64,000 nt of DNA, taken from assembly GCA_036971615.1 (NCBI GenBank), contig JAYKKR010000020.1:496001-560000 (forward strand), in the 5' to 3' direction. Made by a program: the position numbers and the translations under genes. The notes under the pieces are model-generated. The model had not been told where the DNA came from and searched no databases. It worked only from the letters and a program-made list of their open reading frames with translations. This DNA is from Amyloporia xantha (taxonomy: Eukaryota; Basidiomycota; Agaricomycetes; Polyporales; Adustoporiaceae). Every line of letters begins with the position of its first letter. Position 1 is the stretch's first letter. Shown here piece by piece: positions 1 through 10,512 of the stretch.

Positions 1-2244
1 CTTCTCTTTCAGCAAATCCACAAAATCCCGGGGACGGTATACTCCTCCTCCAACTTCAGCCCGCCCGCTGCAGTGGCTCCTGACTCACGTGCCCCAGTGG
101 ATTCATTCAAGGCGCGCATGGAACAGCTCAAGGACACGTCGTCGACGAACTTGTACATGGAGGGGCTCCCGATGTCCATCAATGAGCGTGCGCTTGCAGC
201 GCTCGTCACGCCTTACCGGATCATGAGCAGCCGGTTCTTCCAGACAAGGCTGAGCAATCCTCCGCGGATCATCGCATTTGTGAGGTGCGCATTTCATTCA
301 GATTTCTGGCATCGGCTCGATCTTTGGAGTTGTCGGTTGACGTGTCTCTGGATAGGTTGGAATCTCGTAGTGACGCAGAAGAAATCATTGAGCGGTTGCA
401 TGGCCGTCATGTCTACGGATGGCAGGACAAGGGAGCCAGGATCTCTGTCAGGTTCGCTGATACCAGTGAGCAGAGGGAATTAAGGGTTAGTCGTCTTCCG
501 TCAACGCTTGTGACTTCTCTGGCTTGTTCTGCACCATCGCCGATCTTTGGTTTACTCGCATATATCGTAATGAAGCTTCTACTATATTATATTATGTTGC
601 GCACTTTTTCTCATCGACTCAGCCTTGAAAGTAGTTACTGACGGCTGCATCTTGTAGCGCGTGGAACGGGTCACCCGCGACGGTGATCATTCGCCGGCGC
701 GTATTACCATTGCACAAGCCGCCCTTCTCAACCTCAAGGGTACGCAGCTCAGCCCACAAGCTCACGCGAGCCCCTTGGCTAGTCCAGATTTCGGATTGCT
801 GCAAGATGACGCTCACGCGAACTCGTCGCTACTCGCGAATGACCTGATATCCGGGCACCTGGGCTCGATGGGAGGTCCGTTATCCTCTCTCTCGCATGCT
901 TCCGGCGTTCTGCCGTACCAGCAGCAGCAGTTCGTTCCTTCGCTGAACGGCATGCAAGACATGTCTATGCTTATGAACGGACAAAACTATAACGACCTCA
1001 GTGCCAATGCCTCGCTCTCTATGGGACAGCATCTCAGAATACCTCAGCACATGTTGCACGATGACATGCTCCCCGTCCATAATGCCCACGCACAGATGCA
1101 GCTTTCGAGGGCTATGAACACGGATCGAGCAGTCACCCGCGCGGACAATGGCTTCACGCCCATCGAGAGGATGCTCTTCCAAGCACATGCTGAACGACAA
1201 CAGGCGCAGCAGCTCATCAGTGCGGAACAAGAGGAGCAGATCCGTGGATTCATGCTGAAACAGAGACGCGGTCTCCATTCATCGATCCACTCTCCGTCAG
1301 GTCTCGCGAATTCCACGCCAGAGACAGCAGGACGCGAATCCGCTCGTCGTCTCCTCGATGTCTTACAACCTATGTCGGAAGACGACTTCCACGCGAGCGC
1401 CGCAATGGGCCTTCTCCAGTCACATCAGACGTTCGCCGACTTCGAGTTAGATCGAGAATCGAGAACGAGTCGATCTCATGGAAGCGGGAGGAACGCAATG
1501 GATCTTGCCCGTGAGGCTGCTGAGCAGTCCTCCCGTCTTGCACTGGACCTCGATCAGCAGGTTTCCCTCAATGGCCAGCAGCGGCACAGGAATCAAACAC
1601 ATGCTTCTCACCCTAGAGTGGAGACGGACGCTCACACGCAAGCCCTTCATACCCGTTCGACCACTCTTCCTTCTCAGTATCTCAGTCTTCGCACTAGCTC
1701 TCAGAATTTCTTGAATGATTCATCACAGCACAACAATAGTATCAGCTCTAGCATCCTCAACAGTAGCAACAATAGCACCAATCGTATCACGAACAGTACC
1801 GGCATCAGCAACGCTAGCTTCCGACTCAACAGCAACGGTATCGGCCACCTTGGCAGCACCAATACCTCCTTCGTCACGACCAATACCCTTGGCAATAATA
1901 CAAGCAACAGCAAGAATCCTATCTCTCGTGACTATCACGCTTCTTCCGATACAAGCTCGAACGTCATATTCAATACCGGGAACGCTCCCGCCGTCCACAA
2001 CAGTCGTATCAATATGATAAAACGCAGCTCGAACGACGCCGAAGACGATGCCGACCCACTGGTGTCCCCTGCACTCACTTACTCTGCCCGTACGCCTGCA
2101 TCTCTCAGCCCCGCCACGCCTTACTCTGGGTTTTTCCCTTCGGAGGAAACGTTCGACGGCCCGTCCATGGGCGCGGCGGACAAAATGGCGGAGGCGCGCC
2201 TGTCCATGGGCGAGAAGCAGAAGATGCATGGACTTCACCAGTGA
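1..2244 (+). CDS. RRM-domain RNA-binding protein, 5' partial
   Basis: Spliced 3' part of a gene. The first 12 bases end in a pyrimidine-rich CAG and look like an intron acceptor, so the coding part begins near 13. Exons are 13-284, 356-485 and 658-2244. The joined frame has an RRM-like block: LYMEGLPMSINERALAALV, then RIIAFVRLESRSDAEEII across the first intron, then GARISVRFADTSEQRELR. Intron 1 splits an Arg codon (AG/G) and intron 2 is phase 0. The last exon is long and low-complexity, with an Asn/Ser/Thr-rich stretch around 1710-1980 and poly-Gln near 920. The RRM implies single-stranded RNA binding and post-transcriptional control; targets are unknown. The true N-terminus lies left of the window. 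Agaricomycetes have proteins of this layout, but I cannot assign a gene name. Confidence 0.8.
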
Positions 2245-2600
2245 TCCTGCTGTCGACATTGCCAGAAAATCAGACACGAACTTGTATACCCGAACGAACG
2301 ATTCGCGTAGTGTTGTAAGATTATGTTGTAAATTACCTATGTTGTAAAGGAGTTTAATGGATCATTTCGTGGTCGTAACGAGCAGGCTTTCAGAATACTT
2401 GGTGGACCAGGCAGAGTCCCCTTACCTTATCTCCATCTCATGCAGCTGATCTCACCGTTCGGGGCCAATTGCAACGTTCATATGTGCTCGTAATGCAAGC
2501 ACTGGCCCAACTTGAATGTGATATAACTTCGATCTGCATACAATTCCAGACATTCAACTCCACTTCGTAGATCCATATGTGGTGATTGTGACTGTTACTA
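2245..2600. other. Intergenic, convergent 3' ends
   Basis: Tail-to-tail spacer between the RRM gene and the minus-strand UstYa-like gene. It holds only 3' untranslated sequence as far as I can see; the short frames here have no family features. Confidence 0.5.
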
Positions 2601-3338
2601 CTACTGATGCACAGACCTCCCGTCGACTGAGGACGTGTCTGCCACCGGCCAAGCTGGACCCAGCTGATTTTCCCGGACGTATGCATACAACTGCGTCCAA
2701 TCCCTGCACACGTGTGTCATCCCTACGCCATTCGTACCTGCCAACTTGCCGTCGATCTCCACGTTGAGAGCATCGAGGGTGAGGTCTGATGCACAGAGCA
2801 CGGCCTGACGCAGGAGGTTCAGACACCGCCCGCTCTCTCCGTCCGCACCGTTGATCAGGGCTACTCGCAAGACCTCCACACAGCGCAGCTGACGGAACAT
2901 CGCCAATTCGAATTCCTGCCCTATGGATCCGGATTGTGTCGAGAGGATCAGAGTCCCGAATGGTGAAAGTGAGTGACCTTTCCGCTTACCCTCCGGACCC
3001 AGTTTCACGGCTGTAGTACCTTGCGGAAACTCAAACAAAGTTTGCCAGTTCAGCCAGGAGTACCAGCCACTTATGGTGTACTTGTCGGAATCGTAGATCA
3101 TCATGGCCACTGGATCCAGTATGAGAGGCAGCTCTCGGGGATGATCATCTCCGACGTAACCTTGTGTGGAGAGCAAACGCATGAGCCATCTCTGAGAAAA
3201 CGTTCAAGGAGAAGGCGCACTGTACTGTCGGCGGTCGATAGAATCGCTCTCTACCCACCGCTGGGTCGTAAAGACGTTGAGGACCAGGCTAACAGCAAGG
3301 GCGACGAAGATGAAGACGGAGGACTTGTCAACGGACAT
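2601..3338 (-). CDS. UstYa-like (DUF3328) protein with degenerate HxxHC motifs
   Basis: Three exons on the minus strand: 3221-3338, 2990-3160 and 2601-2920 (202 aa). All junctions are phase 1, in the same places as in the paralogue at 16300-17025. The start is MSVDKSS at 3338, followed at once by a hydrophobic segment (VFIFVALAVSLVLNVF) typical of UstYa membrane anchors. Family landmarks are YVGDDHPRELPL near residue 42, the LNLLRQAVLCASD block and CRDWTQLYAYV near the C-terminus. UstYa proteins are thought to oxidise and cyclise Kex2-released peptides in the secretory pathway, and two HxxHC motifs are considered essential. Here the first reads RQLRC and the second ESGRC, so all four expected His are missing. 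I read it as a catalytically dead or repurposed paralogue, transcribed divergently from the membrane gene at 3906. Confidence 0.85.
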
Positions 3339-3905
3339 GGCCTTGTGCACTGAGCGGAAGGTGAGGGCTACGAATGTAAGCCTGCAGAGCGTGTCAATGA
3401 GATTCCTGTGGTAGTCCGCTCCGAAACGCAGCTGGTAGCAGAGCGGTTGAAATGAAGTCAGCTGGCGCTGTCATGGTCAGATGATGGCTGCATGTTCAGG
3501 GTCTCGTCCCCCGAAATACGTAGACTTGATTAGGTTTGATCCATGATGGCTTATTGTCGTCGAAGGTTCATATCAAAGCCATCTTCGTTTGCGAGCGTTC
3601 TTGGCTGTGATCAATGTCGCCATCCAGGAATAGCCATCATTACACAACGCCATCATGGCATATGACACCGGTGGAATTCCCATCACAGTTTAGTGGCTTT
3701 CTTTGCGACCCTCTATCATCTCCTGGGCGCTACCATCTTTCCAATGTGAAACTTCTCATCCGTGCGCGTGATGGCCGGAAGGACGTCTTGTCGTCCATCC
3801 CACGGCTGGCCTTCGTTATCCTCGTCGGCGCTTCAGGAACCGCTGGAGGATATCACGTAGCTTTGCCTCTTGGCGCTGCCCCCTAACGTGGTTCCTCTAC
3901 AGCCC
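3339..3905. promoter_or_regulatory. Divergent intergenic (shared promoter region)
   Basis: About 570 bp between the minus-strand UstYa-like gene and the plus-strand membrane-protein gene, so both promoters must lie here. Short frames exist (e.g. 3614-3886) but have no recognisable features. No specific operator could be identified. Confidence 0.5.
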
Positions 3906-4892
3906 ATGGCGTCCTACGTACCTCTTCAACGCTATGACCCAGAAGATGATAGTGCAGGAGACGTCGACAAGCGGCCTCTGCTCAAGGACGACTCGTACAA
4001 TCCTGAGCCGCGCGAAGTTGCAAAGTCGCCGAGTAAATGGACGGACTGGATAATTCTGTTCCTCTCCTTGCTCGTACTCGTGAGCGCAAGCATGCTCTAT
4101 GCGAGCTCATCGCGACTCCCCGTGCCGCGATACGCTCAAGGGCTGCGCATGCCAGACCAGCATCCCGGACTCGATCAAGTCGACGAATTAGCGAAGAAGA
4201 GAGCAGGTTTGTTTATTTTTGCTGTGTATACTCCTTCTCAAATTGAGCTCGCGTTGTGCAGGACCAATGATGATATTCCCTAGCACTATTGTACGAGCGA
4301 ACAAGGCACTGCCAGATCAAGTTTACGAGAGGGGCCGTCATGTAGTGTTGAGTGATAACGTGCGAAGAGCCTTGCATTCTGTGCCGATCTGCCGTGTACT
4401 GATAAGCCCGTGTTAGGACTCGATGTTCTACCAACTGCGTTTGCGAACATCCAAGTTCAAATCTTGTTATATCGACGCCATCGTCCCCACGCCCGAGAAG
4501 GGTCGCGCTGGGAACAAGACCTACACCTCATCTGGGCCGCTCAGCGCAATCCAGGTCTGGAACGTGACCACTCCCCCCGAACGCATCACCAGCCTCAGCT
4601 GGAACACCCGTCCGGAGCGGATCGCACTGCTGGGCACGGTGGCGTTCTACCCGGAAGACGAACGGACGAAGATGCTCGACCTCGAGGATGGTTGGCAGCT
4701 GAGGGCGCCAACACCGCGTTTTGCGTGCGGTGATGGCGGCGTCCTGACGTATGAAGTCGCATGCGAGGGATGCACGCTCGAATTTGACCAGATATTCTCA
4801 GACCCTCCATTGGGTGAGTGCAGGCGTGCTCTAGATGCTGATTCAGATGCTGAATATAAGCTCTAGCGTTTGACCTCCTCGAGATCGGTTAG
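3906..4892 (+). CDS. Single-pass membrane protein of unknown function (cluster-associated)
   Basis: Four exons: 3906-4206, 4262-4359, 4417-4813 and 4867-4892 (273 aa). The start MASYVPLQRYDPEDD is preferred over an upstream TTG. An acidic cytoplasmic-type N-terminus of ~50 residues is followed by one transmembrane helix (WIILFLSLLVLVSASMLYA). The larger C-terminal part would be luminal or outside; it contains the block AIQVWNVTTPPERITSLSW, several Cys (FACGDGG, VACEGC), and ends AFDLLEIG. The last short exon is supported by an identical arrangement in the relic at 15461-16018, whose end reads AFNLFEIV. I know similar single-helix proteins as a widespread Agaricomycete family of unknown role. 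Fragments of this gene accompany each precursor copy, so it belongs to the duplicating unit. A role in peptide handling is only guilt by association. Confidence 0.8.
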
Positions 4893-5763
4893 ACACTGAT
4901 ACCGTGCAAGACGTTCAGGAATAACGTTCGACTGAACCGCCACGCTTGTAACTTGAGTTAGGATGTATTTCAATGGATACAGGTTCTACTTCCCTAGTAC
5001 TTGATGCAATGCTTGAAAGCAGCATTACGCTCATATGTGAACGGCATCTAACATCTCTCGTATGACAGCTGTGTTACAGACAACCTTGTCGTTGTGCGAG
5101 TGTCTGATTGATCCTAAGGCCCATGATAACCCGTCAATGTCTTCATCGAGTTGGTGTCGGCGGTTGAGATTCGATACTGAGTCAATTTCAAGGTGCTGCG
5201 AGGTGCGCGCCCATTCTTGACGGTCGTATTCATTGATAATACAATGCAGTGCTTGGAAGAACCAACACCGTCTCTTCGAGCTGATTCACCGCCAGAACCG
5301 GTAGCAAGTACCAGTGATATGAACCTTAGACTGTCTGGAAACAAGATTTCCGAAAGACTATTATGAACTCGCCATTATGGAGGGGGCTTGCTCATGTTCA
5401 GTCTTGCTTACTCATTCAGTCTCTTCGGCCACTGGCGGGACTCAAACGTGGTTTTACAAAGGGCTGCGAATGTAGCACAATGACTGCCGTAATCGGACTT
5501 CCATGTGTCCAAGCTGAATGACTGTGTCCGACTATATGAGTCAAGCAATGGAGACTAGCCGGGGTCCACCTCGCGCGAAGATTCTACATATCCTCCCTCG
5601 GAGATTCTTGAGTCATACACGGAGTCATATAGTGTCACTGGAGGACAACTGCTCTTTACGACATATTTACAACGGACGAATGCTATACAAGTCATACAAC
5701 GATAATTTGCCAACTGCCTAGCAAATTACAGTACAGTGATACACATGAGATCTTTGGATGGGT
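4893..5763. repeat. Diverged duplicated block downstream of membrane gene and precursor A
   Basis: No gene. 4900-5050 matches 8510-8650 (for example the shared run AACTTGAGTTAGGATGTATT), and 5360-5720 matches 8690-8990 (for example GGGGGCTTGCTCATGTTC). The spacer between the membrane gene and a precursor was therefore copied together with them. Similarity is clear but broken by many substitutions and small indels. Confidence 0.7.
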
Positions 5764-6041
5764 CTACTTCGAGAGATCTGAAGACACAAAGTTTAGCCAA
5801 AAAAGTCGATCACTTTTCGTTATGTACTCGCCTTCGGGAAAGGTGCAAACCTCCTACCTTCGCGCTTGCTATACTGTCAGAAAGTGGGTCTATACTCAGG
5901 CTGATTCGCAGACAAACTCACCATCAGGAAGTGTATAGGTCACCGCCCACGGGTTAGACAAGACCTTCGCATATTCGATGAGCGAATGATTTTGCATCCT
6001 CATAAGAAAAACCCACCAGAGGGGACCTTGATCCGAGTCGT
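5764..6041 (-). pseudogene. Decayed 3' repeats of precursor A
   Basis: Downstream of the in-frame stop of precursor A are recognisable but broken units of the EGGEVYTFPD type. One, just 3' of a splice-like GTGAG at about 5920-5960, still spells VTYTLPD in one frame but has an upstream stop and a frameshift. Another at about 5835-5872 keeps KRE but is 37 nt instead of 45 and so breaks frame. At 5764-5777 a terminal exon still encodes DLSK-stop behind a CTTCAG acceptor, exactly as in precursor C. This shows that the ancestor of copy A had the same repeat type as copy C. Confidence 0.7.
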
Positions 6042-6623
6042 TCAGATGTAAGCCTCGCCCTCACGTTTTCCGAGTTCTATTAAGACACGATCAACCATTT
6101 TTCTTGCATTTTCTGAATAACTTAACCCACCAGCCCGGGGAGGCAAGCCATCTACGCGTTCCTCGAGATCTGTTTATTCCGACTCGGAGTCAGAGTCGAG
6201 TTACGCAACGACACCCCTTTGAATTAAACTTACCTGTACCATAAAGTTTCAACCCAACGCGTTTCTCGATATCTGTTGATTTCGAGTCACAGTCTAGTTA
6301 CGCAACAACACCCATTTGTATTAAACTTGCCTGGACCATAAAGTTTCAACCCAATGCGTTTCTCGATGTCTGGACCATAAAGTTTTAACCCAATGCGTTT
6401 CTCGACTCTGACGTCTGTTCATATCCATGAAGTCGGGCAAAGCGTTTCATATCGTTTAATAGGGCGACTTACCCTCACTCAAACCTGCACAATATTCACG
6501 AATTCAATGGTCATGTGAGTAAGGAGTTGAGCTATAACAAGAGAATCACTGACCCAGGGGAACGGCCGCTGTCGCGTGCAGGAGAGAGAGTGCGCAAATG
6601 ACAAAATTAGACTTGAACAACAT
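6042..6623 (-). CDS. RiPP precursor A, Kex2/UstYa type, core (I/V)GLKLYG(P/T)
   Basis: Six exons on the minus strand: 6554-6623, 6473-6484, 6331-6414, 6234-6272, 6131-6169 and 6042-6076, giving 92 aa. Exon 1 encodes a secretion leader, MLFKSNFVICALSLLHATAA then VPL. A 12-nt microexon adds GLSE. Exon 3 (84 nt) has two fused repeats, each EKRIGLKLYGPD. Exon 4 (39 nt) encodes DIEKRVGLKLYGT. Exon 5 has a damaged dibasic site (DLEERVDGLPPRA), and exon 6 stops after KREGEAYI. Every internal junction is phase 1 (G/AN), so exons can be added or lost without breaking frame. Exon 3 uses a GC donor (GCAAGT). KR in each unit fits Kex2 processing and the core keeps a Tyr. The late stop could be the true end or the start of decay. 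Confidence 0.75.
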
Positions 6624-6690
6624 AGTGGAATTTATGGAGAGCAAGTTGAAACACGGAGGGTGCTGGTTTCTGGCCAGCGGTCAGAATGAG

Positions 6691-6698
6691 CCTTTATA
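6691..6698 (-). promoter_or_regulatory. TATA box of precursor A
   Basis: Minus strand reads TATAAAGGCTCATTCTGA about 75 nt upstream of the ATG at 6623. The same TATAAA followed by an (A/G)(G/A)CTCA-like stretch occurs at the same distance in precursors B and C, which supports a shared core promoter. Confidence 0.6.
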
Positions 6699-8040
6699 TC
6701 CCTTGTCCACCCAACGACACAGCTGGTATAAACCTAATTTGCTGTATGATACCCATTATACGTCTTCTCGTAACAGATAAGACGGCGTATCAAAGGTGTT
6801 TGCTAAGAACTGATTCGAATTCTGATAGCGACGTCGCGCAGTCCTTTAACATTGGAACTTTTGACGTAGAATTGAATCACGACGAGTTGTGGCGTTGGTT
6901 ATTGGACATCAAAATCCATACCAGATGTAGAAGAGTGCCGGCACTGTAGCATCTGAAGCCAAACCTACCTCGACAGCACAGTGAACGCCGGTGCTGGTTA
7001 GAGTCACTCAGTCAGCGGGTTGAATCACACTTTCACCCTGTGACCGGGTTAAACCTGGGAGGGTTAATTAAGGGTGGTTTTCACACTCTTCATTCAACCA
7101 AATTCAACCCAGTCTTGGGGCTGTTTTCACTATCGACGAAGATTTCGCATGGTGAAAGCGGACATTTTTCGTGTTACTTTCACCATGTATGCACCGGGTT
7201 AGCATAACCCAATATTAGCTAAAATAACCATGCAGACGGGTGGAAGTGAGCCATGTTTGAGGGTTGATTTTACCCGATTTTGCCTCCATAGTGCAGATGT
7301 ACTGACTCGGGCTGATTATTTACTAAGTCGTCGAGCGGTTAGCTACGACCAAACACAAAGTAAGTACAATGCCACGTACCAATATGAATATCATCAGAAT
7401 TCCCGACTACTCCATGGAGAGAGGAAAGACCAGATGACACCAGTTTCGTATCAGAAAGCGCCATGCTGTAATAAAGTGTTCCATTGTAGTTATTCTTGGC
7501 TCCCATTGCCAATGGACCGACTGTGTACAGTAGCAGCTACCGGGGGATCTCCGATGCAGGGCACTACAGAAACTTTGTGTTGCGGTTTTCCACTTTCAAC
7601 GACTGTCAGCCTGCGCAAGCGTGACGGTGACCTTATGATACCGCGACCATACTTAATAAATTTCTCCAGGTTCTCTGGGCCACTGTCTGATTATCACATT
7701 ACTGACTCGCAGAGCCGTGCCCATGCCGTCCGATATCAATACCCACTCAGTCAATTTGAAAGTATCGCGAGGCGCGCACGAATTTGTGATTATCGGATTC
7801 GTCGACAATACAAAGACAGAGCGAAAATTTCGAGCTGATTCACCGAAGGACCGGAAGTAAGGACCAATGATGTGCCTGAGCTACCTGTTGCCACCTCACC
7901 ATTGTGAAGGGGGCTTGCTTATGTTCCGTCGTGCTATGGGTCAATCTCTTCAATTCGGCCACTGGCAAGCGGCCTAGGACCGGTTTTAAAAAGGATTTCT
8001 GACTGAGAACATCTAAGTTGTCAAGAACGCCGACTCGATT
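6699..8040. other. Upstream region of precursor A and duplicated spacer
   Basis: No supported gene. 6780-6960 matches the upstream regions of precursors B (around 10845-10960) and C (around 13370-13560). About 6985-7300 is absent from the other copies; it is rich in GGGTTA/TAACCC and TTTCACC motifs and may be a small insertion. 7300-7800 matches 10975-11440 and parts of 13560-13660 plus 15050-15400 (shared run GAATATCATCAGAATTCCCG). The 202-aa frame at 7230-7838 is not conserved between copies, so I do not call it a gene. Confidence 0.5.
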
Positions 8041-8508
8041 ATGAAATGAGTGTCGCAAAGCCGCCGACGACATGGACGAATTTGATTGTCCTACTGGTAT
8101 ATATATCCATTTGGTATTTCCCGGCGCTTGTGATTGCATGCATGCTGTATTAAGCGCAGGTAAGCGCGCGCTCCTACTATAGGCTCCTATATCTCATCAT
8201 CTGGGCCGCTCAGCGAACGCATCACCAGCCTCAGTTCAAGTTGAAACACCCGTCCGGAGCGGGTCGCACTGCTGGGAACCGTGGCGTTCTACCCTGAAGA
8301 GGAAAGGACGAAGATGCTCGACCTCGAGGATGGTTGGCAGCTGAGGGCGCCAACACCGCGCGTTTCGCGTGCGGCGTCCTGACGTATGAAGTCGCATGCG
8401 AGGGATGCACGCTCGAATTTGACCAGATCTTTTCAGACCTTCCGTTGGGTGAGTGTAACTAGCGTGCTATAGATGCTGATTCCGTTGGATATTCTCGAGA
8501 TCGGTTAT
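8041..8508 (+). pseudogene. Relic of the membrane-protein gene (unit B)
   Basis: Two homologous pieces of the gene at 3906-4892 survive. 8050-8150 is a degraded transmembrane exon, reading roughly KPPTTWTNLIVLLVYISIWY and then a stop. 8195-8508 is a diverged copy of exon 3 and the last exon, matching 4530-4892 over long runs such as GACGAAGATGCTCGACCTCG. The part between is deleted, including most of exons 2 and 3, and small indels break the frame. It lies tail-to-tail with precursor B, the same layout as the intact gene and precursor A. Confidence 0.8.
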
Positions 8509-9019
8509 ACAGTGCAAGACGTCCAGAAATAACGTTCGGTTGAACCGCCACGTTTGTAACTTGAGTTAGGATGTATTTCAATGGATACAGATTCTACTTC
8601 CGTGATACTTGATGCAACGTTTGGAAGCAGCCCTACGTTCGTATGTGAATGAAAGATAGGGATTATTTCCCGAGTCAGTAAGACATCTCATTACCTCACC
8701 ATCGTGAAGGGGGCTTGCTCATGTTCATCGTTCAATTCGGCCACTCTCAGGCAGCCCGGGACTGACTCGCGGCTTGAAGAAGGGCTGGGGATGTAGCACA
8801 ATGGCTGTCATAAACGGACTTCCATGTGTCCGCCGTCGTCCACCTCGCGCAAAGACGGTATCTTCCCTGGGAGGTTCTTGAGTCACACATGAAGTCATAA
8901 TCAATGCAGAACAACTGATGTTCACGACCTGTCTACCAATGCTATACAATTCATGCAGTGATAATTTGGCAACTGCCTAGCAGATCACAGTATAATGCAC
9001 AAGGGATCTTCGCACGGGC
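8509..9019. repeat. Duplicated spacer before precursor B
   Basis: Second copy of the 4893-5763 block, including the 3' flank of the precursor (TTGGCAACTGCCTAGCA motif shared at 5706, 8966 and near 11695). No gene seen. Confidence 0.65.
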
Positions 9020-9553
9020 CTACTTCGAGGGAACTGAAACCAGAGTGTTTAGTCAAAAAAGTTGATCCCTTCAGTTACGAACTCGCCTTCGGGAAAGGTG
9101 TACACTCCGCCACCTTCACCATCTTCGAGATCTATTGGCACACAATCAACGATTGTTCTTGCATTTTCATCAGAATAAACCCACCGTCATCAAGTTGCAC
9201 TCCGTATATGAGTGCGGGCATTGTACGTTTCTCGTGCTCGAGATCTGTTCACCCAAAGTCAAGTGAATACATCGGCACTCCTTCATATGAAGCTTACCCT
9301 CAGTGTAAAATAGTCCCGGGGTTAGGCGTTTCTCGACTAGGACGTCTATTCATATTCATAAGGCGGTCAAAGTTTTTCAATTAGCCGAATGGGGAGACCC
9401 ACCCTCAGTCAAACCTGCACGGTATTCACGGATTTGACACTCATGTGAGTAATCAGTTGAACGATAACATGAGAATTACTGACCCAAGGGAATGGCCATC
9501 GTCACTCGTAGGAAAGAGAGTGCGCAAATGACCGCAATAGATTTGAACAACAT
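9020..9553 (-). CDS. RiPP precursor B, Kex2/UstYa type, with mixed cores
   Basis: Six exons on the minus strand: 9484-9553, 9403-9414, 9298-9345, 9185-9244, 9087-9131 and 9020-9033 (82 aa, open throughout). The leader is MLFKSIAVICALSFLRVTMA then IPL, followed by microexon GLTE. The next exon encodes DVLVEKRLTPGLFYTE and the next DLEHEKRTMPALIYGVQLDD. The third encodes DLEDGEGGGVYTFPE, where KR has become DG, and the last exon encodes VPSK-stop. All junctions are phase 1; the fifth exon uses a GC donor (GCGAGT). Two KR sites would release two different Tyr-containing peptides, and the third unit is recognisably of the precursor C type. The intact frame across six short exons argues for a working gene. 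Confidence 0.8.
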
Positions 9554-9621
9554 GATGGAACTTATAGAGAGCAGCTGAAAACAAATATAATGCTGGGGCC
9601 TATGCTTAGAGCTCAAATGAG

Positions 9622-9629
9622 TCTTTATA
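9622..9629 (-). promoter_or_regulatory. TATA box of precursor B
   Basis: Minus strand reads TATAAAGACTCATTTGAG about 76 nt upstream of the ATG at 9553, matching the positions in precursors A and C. Confidence 0.6.
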
Positions 9630-9783
9630 GTTGTTATCCAACCAACACTACATTAGTCTAAACCCAGTTTGTTGCAAAAAGTCCATCATACATGTTCTCA
9701 TGACAGAGAAAATGTGTCTGATGTCTCTGAGGTGCTCGCTAAGGACTGATTCGCTTCCCGAATGGCGACGTCGCGCAAACCCC

Positions 9784-10091
9784 CAGTCTCCTACCCAGCC
9801 TTCTCCGGGCGGTGAGAGGGGCTTCATCCTAGGGACTTATTCTATGCTATGTTCTAAATCATGTGACTGCTTAATACTATCACGTGCCATCAGATCCCAA
9901 TTCACAGATCAACCTTATTCCCCTCGACCGCCCTACGAAGACTGGCACAAAACATTTGTAAACAAACCAGCCACAAGCACGCCGGGGTGGCTAGCAACGG
10001 CAAGCCAACGGCGGACATTCAAAATTAGAGAAAAGGCGTAAATCATAGAATTAGTGGTCGGCCATTTTTGGAGAACGAGTGTCGTCGCGTC
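9784..10091 (+). repeat. Left terminal inverted repeat
   Basis: Exact reverse-complement partner of 10513-10820 as far as I compared them by eye. Confidence 0.85.
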
Positions 10092-10512
10092 GCGTCGATC
10101 GCAAAGACTTCAGAGTTGTCTCACTACTGCAACACTACTGTTGCATACATCAATTTAAGGCTAAGCTACACTTCTAAATGGCTCCCCCCTGTTCTGCTCC
10201 TGGTCCCTCCAGCACATCGTCTCACACTCCTGATGTATTGTCGTTCAGAGAGATGCAGGCATGGGTAATCCAGTTGGTTGTGACCAGAGAACTTCTCGGA
10301 TTATGCAAGAATGCAGATAGGATTTCACAACAAGATTCAAGGATTTCCGTTTGTACAGGATGGTCAATAGAGTTGTTTTTGAGCATAGACAAGAATATAG
10401 TGCTCAGATTGAGGTCGAGAGCTCGCAGAGTGCCGCTCAGAACCTCTAGTTGCTGAAATAGACTGATCATCTCGAAACAAAGACAACTGTAAGTCTCTTC
10501 GAGAACGCGATT

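Noticed and set aside
880..1278. 132-aa antisense frame within the RRM gene
   Set aside because: Shadow of the real coding strand.
7230..7838. 202-aa plus-strand frame in the precursor A upstream region
   Set aside because: The equivalent sequence in units B and C is not open and no domain is visible.
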